From Pseudomonas sp. HMWF032 (GTDB taxonomy: Bacteria; Pseudomonadota; Gammaproteobacteria; Pseudomonadales; Pseudomonadaceae), in the NCBI RefSeq assembly GCF_003060885.1, contig NZ_QAIG01000005.1:887776-951775 (forward strand): DNA of 64,000 nt, given 5' to 3'. Of the stretch, positions 59,193 to 64,000 are shown in pieces. The translations under genes and the position numbers were made by a program. Under the pieces are notes generated by a model. That model saw only the letters and a list, made by a program, of their open reading frames with translations. It did no database searches and was not told the origin of the DNA. Position 1 is the stretch's first letter; every line of letters begins with the position of its first letter.

Positions 59193-60032
59193 TTAAGCCG
59201 CCTGGCTTTGTACGGGCAGATCAAACTCCGTACGGGTCTGGTAGAGCAACTCCAGGTTGTTGTGCTCCCAGGGGTGGAACTTAGGCTTGAAGAAGTCGCG
59301 GTAGGTGCTGAGCAGCGGGCGGAACACGCCTTCCTTGCCCCACATCCACTGAATGCCGTCGCGCCACACGCGCCAGTTCCACAGCAGGCCGTCCTGTTTG
59401 AGCATATGCGCCAGGCCGCGAGTGGTATCGAGGACAAAGAAGAAGGTGCCCATGATCATCGCCCGACGCAGCAGTTTGCGGCTGCCGCAGACCTGGTTAT
59501 ACACGTCGAAAGCCACCGCCTTGTGCTCGGTTTCTTCCAGTGCGTGCCAGCGCCACAGGCGTTCCATCACCGGATGCGCCCCCTGCATGTGGCGCGGGTC
59601 CTTGAGCAGGCCGTCAGCCATGATCGCGGTGATGTGTTCCAGCGCGGCAGTTGCTGCCAGTTGACGCTGCGGCGAAAACTTCTTCTGGGTAAAGCGGATG
59701 CGTGCGCGGGCGCGCTTTTCAATACGGGTAATGTCGTAACCGAGGTCGCGCAGGCGATTGCTGTACTCAAGGTGCTCGCGGCTGTGGTGGCCTTCCTGGC
59801 CGATAAAACCACGGATCTGTTCTTTCAGCACCGGGTCATCGATCTGGTCACGGAAATGGCGCACCGAATCGATAAAAAAGCGCTCGCCATCGGGGAACAG
59901 CACCGACATGGCGTCAAACAAATGGGTCTTGAAGGCATCACCACCGTGCCAATGTCGAGGCAGCGGGTTGGGGAAATCGAAATCCATATGCCGTGGACGA
60001 ATCTGCAAACCTTCCGGTGTGGTGCTGACCAT
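59193..60032 (-). CDS. Metal-dependent hydrolase (PF10118-type)
   Basis: The start at 60032 has GGGAG upstream and gives 279 residues. The family pattern is clear: IRPRHMDFDFPNPLPRHWHGGDAFKTHLFDAMSVLFPDGERFFIDSVRHFRD at the N-terminus (given in part), then GQEGHHSREHLEYSNRL and HALEETEHKAVAFDVY. The His/Glu sets suggest a di-metal helical centre. The family is widespread beside hydrophobic-compound genes in Pseudomonas. The reaction is not known. It is divergent from the AraC gene. Confidence 0.85.
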   Translation of the reverse strand: MVSTTPEGLQIRPRHMDFDFPNPLPRHWHGGDAFKTHLFDAMSVLFPDGERFFIDSVRHFRDQIDDPVLKEQIRGFIGQEGHHSREHLEYSNRLRDLGYDITRIEKRARARIRFTQKKFSPQRQLAATAALEHITAIMADGLLKDPRHMQGAHPVMERLWRWHALEETEHKAVAFDVYNQVCGSRKLLRRAMIMGTFFFVLDTTRGLAHMLKQDGLLWNWRVWRDGIQWMWGKEGVFRPLLSTYRDFFKPKFHPWEHNNLELLYQTRTEFDLPVQSQAA

Positions 60033-60434
60033 GCTGACTCCCTGAGTCTGTGACTGACACGTGAACTCACTATGAGTTCGCCGGGCCGCTCGGCAAAGGT
60101 TCACAACAGCCAATATTTCGGTCATATATGGCCAATGTTGTACGAATGTACCAGCGCGTGCGGCATGTCCGCGCCCTCGTCGTGCATTCAAGCGCCCGTG
60201 CCAGAGCTTTGCGTTGGGAAAATCGGCGCTCGCCAGCCGCCTTGCTATGCATATGCCCAACCTTCGGTTGTGGCGATGCACTGATCAAGCCCTGACTATG
60301 CATAAGGCTTTGAGGGGCGCGGTCTACCGCTCACTAAATTCAGCCGACAGCCTTAGCGACACCCTTGTCGGGTTTTGTTGATCAGGGTTATCGTCGCTGC
60401 CAGTGGTCATTTCTGGCCAGATAATAAGAACGCT
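60033..60434. other. Divergent control region for hydrolase and AraC genes
   Basis: About 400 bp. Two CCAAT-bearing segments in the same direction (near 60108 and 60131) and a GTACGAATGTAC dyad (near 60138) could be AraC or TetR sites. No coding sequence, terminator or known RNA is convincing. Confidence 0.35.
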
Positions 60435-61454
60435 ATGAAGCCATCACCGAATTTCTTTGCCGAACTGGTTCCTGTCGCCTATGCCGCCGCCTTGCTCGAT
60501 CTGGTCGAAGAGCTTGGCGTACCGCGTGCGCAGTTATTCAATGCAGCCCGCGTGCGGCCTGAGGTGCTGGGCAATCCCCAGGGGCGATTGTCCTTTATCG
60601 ACTTCACCCAACTCACCAGCAGCGCCCTGCGCCTGTGTGATGAGCCGGCGCTGGGGCTGCTGCTTGGCCAGCGCCTGAATGTCTCCACCCATGGCATCCT
60701 CGGCTATGCCGTGCTGTCCAGCGCCAACCTGGGCAAGGCCATCCAGTTTGCCCTCAAGTATTACCGAGTACTGGGGCTGACCTATGAACTGGAAATGGTC
60801 GAGTTGGGCGCACGCGTCGAGTTGCGCGCCAGCGAATCGATGCCGCTGGGGCCTTTGAGTCGCTTTGCCGCCGAAAGCTTGCTGACCAGCCTCTACACCA
60901 TTGCGCGTTTTCTCGTGGGCGAGCGCCTGCAAGACGTTGAAGTCGGTTTTGCCCACGCCGCACCGCACTATGCCGAGCGCTATGAACGTTTGTTCGGCGT
61001 GCCAGTGGCGTTTGATCAGCTGTATCACCGCCTGAGCATGCCAATTGGCTACCTGGATCGACCGATGGCCCTGGCCAACCCGGCCACGGTGCAAATGTGC
61101 GAACAGCAATGTGAAGCGCTGCTGGCCAGCCTGGATGTACAGGACGGCCTGCTGACCCGCGTGCGCCGCCTGTTGTTGGCGCGCCCCGGCGACTTCCCCG
61201 ACCTGGCCAGCGCCGCCGAAGCCCTGCACACCAGCGGCCGCAGCCTGCGCCGGCACCTCTCCAGCATGGGCACCAGCTACCAGCAAGTGCTCGATGAAGT
61301 GCGCAAGAGCCTGGCCCTGCAATACCTCACCACCACCCACCTGCCGCTCTACGAAATTGCCTACCTGCTGGGCTTTAGCGACCCCTCGAATTTCCGCCGT
61401 GCGTTCAAAAAATGGACGGGTAAACTGCCCAGCGATTACCGCGCTGAGGAATAG
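60435..61454 (+). CDS. AraC-family regulator (arabinose-binding-like N-terminus)
   Basis: The start at 60435 gives 339 residues. The N-terminal domain (GILGYAVLSSANLGKAIQFALKYYRVLG) is the PF12625 ligand domain. The C-terminal AraC DNA-binding part has GRSLRRHLSSMGTSYQQVLDEVR and LLGFSDPSNFRRAFKKWTG. Such regulators respond to fatty-acid-like or alkane-derived ligands in some species. The divergent metal-dependent hydrolase is the likely target. It follows a long non-coding gap. Confidence 0.9.
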   Translation: MKPSPNFFAELVPVAYAAALLDLVEELGVPRAQLFNAARVRPEVLGNPQGRLSFIDFTQLTSSALRLCDEPALGLLLGQRLNVSTHGILGYAVLSSANLGKAIQFALKYYRVLGLTYELEMVELGARVELRASESMPLGPLSRFAAESLLTSLYTIARFLVGERLQDVEVGFAHAAPHYAERYERLFGVPVAFDQLYHRLSMPIGYLDRPMALANPATVQMCEQQCEALLASLDVQDGLLTRVRRLLLARPGDFPDLASAAEALHTSGRSLRRHLSSMGTSYQQVLDEVRKSLALQYLTTTHLPLYEIAYLLGFSDPSNFRRAFKKWTGKLPSDYRAEE

Positions 61455-61614
61455 GCGCACGGGCAATGCAACCGCCATGCGACAGGCCACAGTTCAGGGC
61501 CTGTCGTAGCCTTTCTCGGGCGTTGCAGATGCGCTGTTTGCTGACCACTGACTTGACCTTGGCGTTGGCCACAGCCAGGCAGCCTTGCCCGTCACCGTTC
61601 ATGCCGTGTGCGTA

Positions 61615-62706
61615 TTAGGTTTTATCGAACTGCGGCAAGCGCGCTTTCAGCCGCTCTATCGTCCAGCGCCACTTCGGCGTAGTGGGGCGGCAGACGGTGT
61701 TCTGGTTGCCGAACAGGCCGACTTCCTTGATCGCCTGTTCAACCGGTACGGTTTGCAGCCATTCCACCGCCACGAAGTATTCGCACAGCGTCGGGTCGTC
61801 GCGGTGTTCGGCGTGGTAGGTGCCGCGTGTGGCGGCTTGCAGCACCGGGGTGTCGACGCCGTTGTGCATCACGGTGAAGTCTGCCGCCGCCGTAGCCCGC
61901 CCGGTGACGCGGCCGACGCCGACGTAGCCTTGCTGCGGAATGTTGACCCACACCCGGTCGCCGGGGGCGAGCATCTTCAGGCTGTTGCTGTACCAGGTGC
62001 CGCCACCGCCGCAGATAAAACCCAAGGCTTGTGCATCCAGCCAGGAGCGTGTCGGGCTGTGGCCAAACGAGCAATAAAACTCACCATTCCACGGCTCACT
62101 CGGGCCGTCGCTGCGGGTGTTGCTGGCATTGGCCTGGGTTGCCACCGGGTCGAGCAGCCAGGAACGGCTGATCAGCTGTTGCGTGCCCTGCTGGAACACC
62201 TGAAAGCACAGCACGTTGATGGCGATATCGCGCTCGCTGAGGTACGCGACGATGCGCTCGGTGCTGGCATCCAGCCCGGACGCAACGATGATGATCTGGT
62301 GGCTCTGGTTGAGCGCCTCTTCATCCAGCGGCAGGCCGAAGTAGGCCTGAAAGTCCGCCGCCAGGTCGGCGTTCTGCCGGTAGCGTTTGTAGATGGCCGC
62401 GATGTCTTCGGCTGCCAATGTCTCCACCCAGGAGGCATAGTCCAGCGCCTGCGCCACCACATCACGGGGGGTGCGGTCACGCTTGAGTTCAATCAACACC
62501 AGGGAGGCATCCGGGGCGATGGCCAGCAGGTCGATCCGCCCGCCCAGCCCGGTGCTTTCCTGACGGCCGATCAGCATCCACTCCTCCGACAATAGCCGTG
62601 GTGCGCTGACGATCATGTCTTCCAGCAACTGCTCGCTGGGCAGGATGCACTCATGCAGCTGGCTGGGTTGGCCAGCGACCGTCCAGATTTGCGTTTTGAT
62701 GGGCAT
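61615..62706 (-). CDS. PD-(D/E)XK nuclease with possible PUA/EVE-like C-terminus
   Basis: This 363-residue protein has a NucS/DUF91-like nuclease domain: GGRIDLLAIAP (Asp59) and LVLIELKRD (Glu73, Lys75), then Gln86 in a QALDYASW helix. The C-terminal half (about 205–330) has GFICGGGGTWYS and PGDRVWVNIPQQGYVGVGRV. That second motif resembles PUA/EVE-type domains that read modified bases. It lies 35 bp after hsdS in the same direction, so it belongs to the type I restriction locus as an accessory gene. It could be a modification-dependent nuclease. Activity is inferred from motifs. Confidence 0.75.
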   Translation of the reverse strand: MPIKTQIWTVAGQPSQLHECILPSEQLLEDMIVSAPRLLSEEWMLIGRQESTGLGGRIDLLAIAPDASLVLIELKRDRTPRDVVAQALDYASWVETLAAEDIAAIYKRYRQNADLAADFQAYFGLPLDEEALNQSHQIIIVASGLDASTERIVAYLSERDIAINVLCFQVFQQGTQQLISRSWLLDPVATQANASNTRSDGPSEPWNGEFYCSFGHSPTRSWLDAQALGFICGGGGTWYSNSLKMLAPGDRVWVNIPQQGYVGVGRVTGRATAAADFTVMHNGVDTPVLQAATRGTYHAEHRDDPTLCEYFVAVEWLQTVPVEQAIKEVGLFGNQNTVCRPTTPKWRWTIERLKARLPQFDKT

Positions 62707-62741
62707 GGGGGTTGTCCTTAACGTGCTGTAGCCGGCAGCCG

Positions 62742-64000
62742 CTAGGCCACGGCCTGCTCGACCAGGGTGCTGGCCAGTTGTTCGTTGAGTTGGCGGGCCT
62801 GGGTTAGGCGGGTTTTCAGTTGGTCGCAGAGGGCCATCAGTTGATCGACTTTGGCGACGATGCGGTGTTGTTCGGCGAGTGGTGGAATCGCCAAAACGAT
62901 TGGATAGATTTTTCTGCCTGAGATTACTGGCTGAGCTGTCGCGCTTTCCTGCTCCTTGAGGTTCGTTCCTTTTAGAAGCCAGAAGAGGAATTTTTTATAA
63001 ATATTTTTCTCTGAAAAACTCACAATTAACGCGTTGTCAGTAACCCATGCATTGGCTGGCGTTAAATGTATCGATCCGCAGTAATAACCAACACGGCCGA
63101 TAACCAAGGTTTCGTTATCCACGTTCTTTTCATCATGATAGCCAGTAACACCATTGCCCCCATAAACAGGGACTCCCCCGTCTGCTTTCATATTTGCGGA
63201 TACCAGTCCATCACCTGAGGAAACGGAAATAATCTGCTGAAGTCGCACCCACTCCCAGGCTCCGGGAAGCTTGAAGGCCTTTTCCGAATCATCAATGTCA
63301 GGTAGATCCGTTTGCTTTCTCGATCTGCCACCGCTCCCTGAACTCGCCTTCTCTTCGATAATCCGCTTAAGCAATTCAATGGCTGGCTCATCGCTGGGAT
63401 CTTGGGGCACCAGTTTGCCCATCACGGCCAGTTGAAGGAGGGTTTGTTTGAGAGCATCGATGCTGGGTTCGGTGGTGAACAGGGTATGGAAGTGTTCGGC
63501 CAGGCGTTGCCAGTTGGCGGCGAAGTCTTGGCCGAAAATTGCTCCTGCATTTTCGGCATTTCCGCCATCCATGGCGGTCGCGTCGCTGGCTTGGGTCAGG
63601 CTGTCGAGCAGCGCGTGCACCAGTTGGGCGTGGGCGCATTCGGCGTCGGCCTGCTGGGCTTCCAGGCGGTCGCACAGGGCCATCAGTTCATCGACTTTGG
63701 CGACGATGCGGTGTTGTTCGAGAATCGGAGGAAGAGGAATTGGCAACTCCCTCACTTTATCTGCATTCAAGTTCAAGACCACCGCACCCGCAGCCGCTTG
63801 AACAAAGAAACTTCGTACATAGGGCGATGATAGAAGAAGGTACAAATAGTCTTTAACCAGCGAAGCTGGTGGACTAATTCTTAGCCAGCCGTCGTGAATG
63901 CAGCCTTCGATTTGCGTGATGTATGGCCGTCCAAAACTCATCGAGTTTGTCAGTAGAAAATCACCTGGATAAACCATGCGAGTTTTGAAAAGACCTTCGC
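62742..64000 (-). CDS. hsdS: Type I restriction specificity subunit HsdS, 5' end beyond window
   Basis: The frame stays open to the window edge, so the first target-recognition domain is only partly seen. Two conserved spacer regions, LPPILEQHRIVAKVDELMALCDRLEA and IPPLAEQHRIVAKVDQLMALCDQLKTRL, separate the recognition domains. The region between them (about 62880–63400) is AT-richer than its surroundings, as expected for a swapped specificity domain. HsdS decides which sequence the complex methylates or cuts. hsdM, and perhaps hsdR, should lie to the right. Confidence 0.92.
   Translation of the reverse strand, partial: EGLFKTRMVYPGDFLLTNSMSFGRPYITQIEGCIHDGWLRISPPASLVKDYLYLLLSSPYVRSFFVQAAAGAVVLNLNADKVRELPIPLPPILEQHRIVAKVDELMALCDRLEAQQADAECAHAQLVHALLDSLTQASDATAMDGGNAENAGAIFGQDFAANWQRLAEHFHTLFTTEPSIDALKQTLLQLAVMGKLVPQDPSDEPAIELLKRIIEEKASSGSGGRSRKQTDLPDIDDSEKAFKLPGAWEWVRLQQIISVSSGDGLVSANMKADGGVPVYGGNGVTGYHDEKNVDNETLVIGRVGYYCGSIHLTPANAWVTDNALIVSFSEKNIYKKFLFWLLKGTNLKEQESATAQPVISGRKIYPIVLAIPPLAEQHRIVAKVDQLMALCDQLKTRLTQARQLNEQLASTLVEQAVA

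Overview
The window is a stretch of a Pseudomonas chromosome. The evidence is GC-rich coding sequence and a run of genes in the order known around PA4361–PA4375 of P. aeruginosa: an ArgP/LysE-type locus, sodB, bifA, the icmP imelysin cluster and mexVW. The ornithine-lipid pair olsBA is also present. The repeats (MITE-like and BIME-like elements) also look pseudomonad. No rRNA, tRNA or CRISPR array was seen.

Positions 1 to about 12,998 are one end of a BcepMu-type transposable prophage; the rest lies before position 1. From the left come a lytic transglycosylase (cut by the window), a holin, and a block of four leftward accessory genes: a nucleotidyl-cyclase-like protein, two lipoproteins and a zinc-ribbon membrane protein. 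A leftward HTH repressor follows. A divergent early promoter, with a perfect 16-bp palindrome filling its -35/-10 spacer, then drives the rightward early operon: a gp16-family regulator, small regulators, a DUF3102-like protein, a DDE transposase, a AAA+ transposition protein, DUF3164, DUF2786, GemA and Mor. Tandem 20-bp repeats just inside the phage end are likely transposase-binding sites. The phage sits directly behind the terminator of mexVW.

From 13.0 to 38.7 kb lies core chromosome: MexVW-like efflux, a chemoreceptor, the iron-linked imelysin/di-haem/DUF1513 cluster with a MITE-like insertion in it, BifA, an Amt transporter, SodB, an ArgP–exporter divergon, oxidoreductases, a coiled-coil membrane protein, and an ArsR–MFS–XenB operon with a dyad operator.

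From 38.7 to 46.5 kb are lipid and envelope functions: AcpH, OlsB/OlsA (with a terminator-like hairpin between them), an acyl-CoA-dehydrogenase-like protein, a di-iron/MBL protein, a beta-lactamase-like hydrolase, a phospholipase-D-type synthase and a lipoprotein. From 46.5 to 61.5 kb is a probable system for uptake and catabolism of a hydrophobic compound: thiolase, acyl-CoA synthetase, DUF1302 and DUF1329 envelope proteins, a MalT-like LuxR regulator, a TetR regulator ending inside a MITE, an alpha/beta hydrolase, a metal-dependent hydrolase and an AraC regulator.

The right edge holds part of a type I restriction locus: a truncated hsdS followed by a PD-(D/E)XK nuclease with a possible PUA/EVE-like C-terminal domain. 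The most novel-looking places are the prophage accessory block (1.0–3.7 kb), including a peptide motif shared by the repressor and its neighbour, the antisense gene at 4.4–4.6 kb, and the nuclease beside hsdS.
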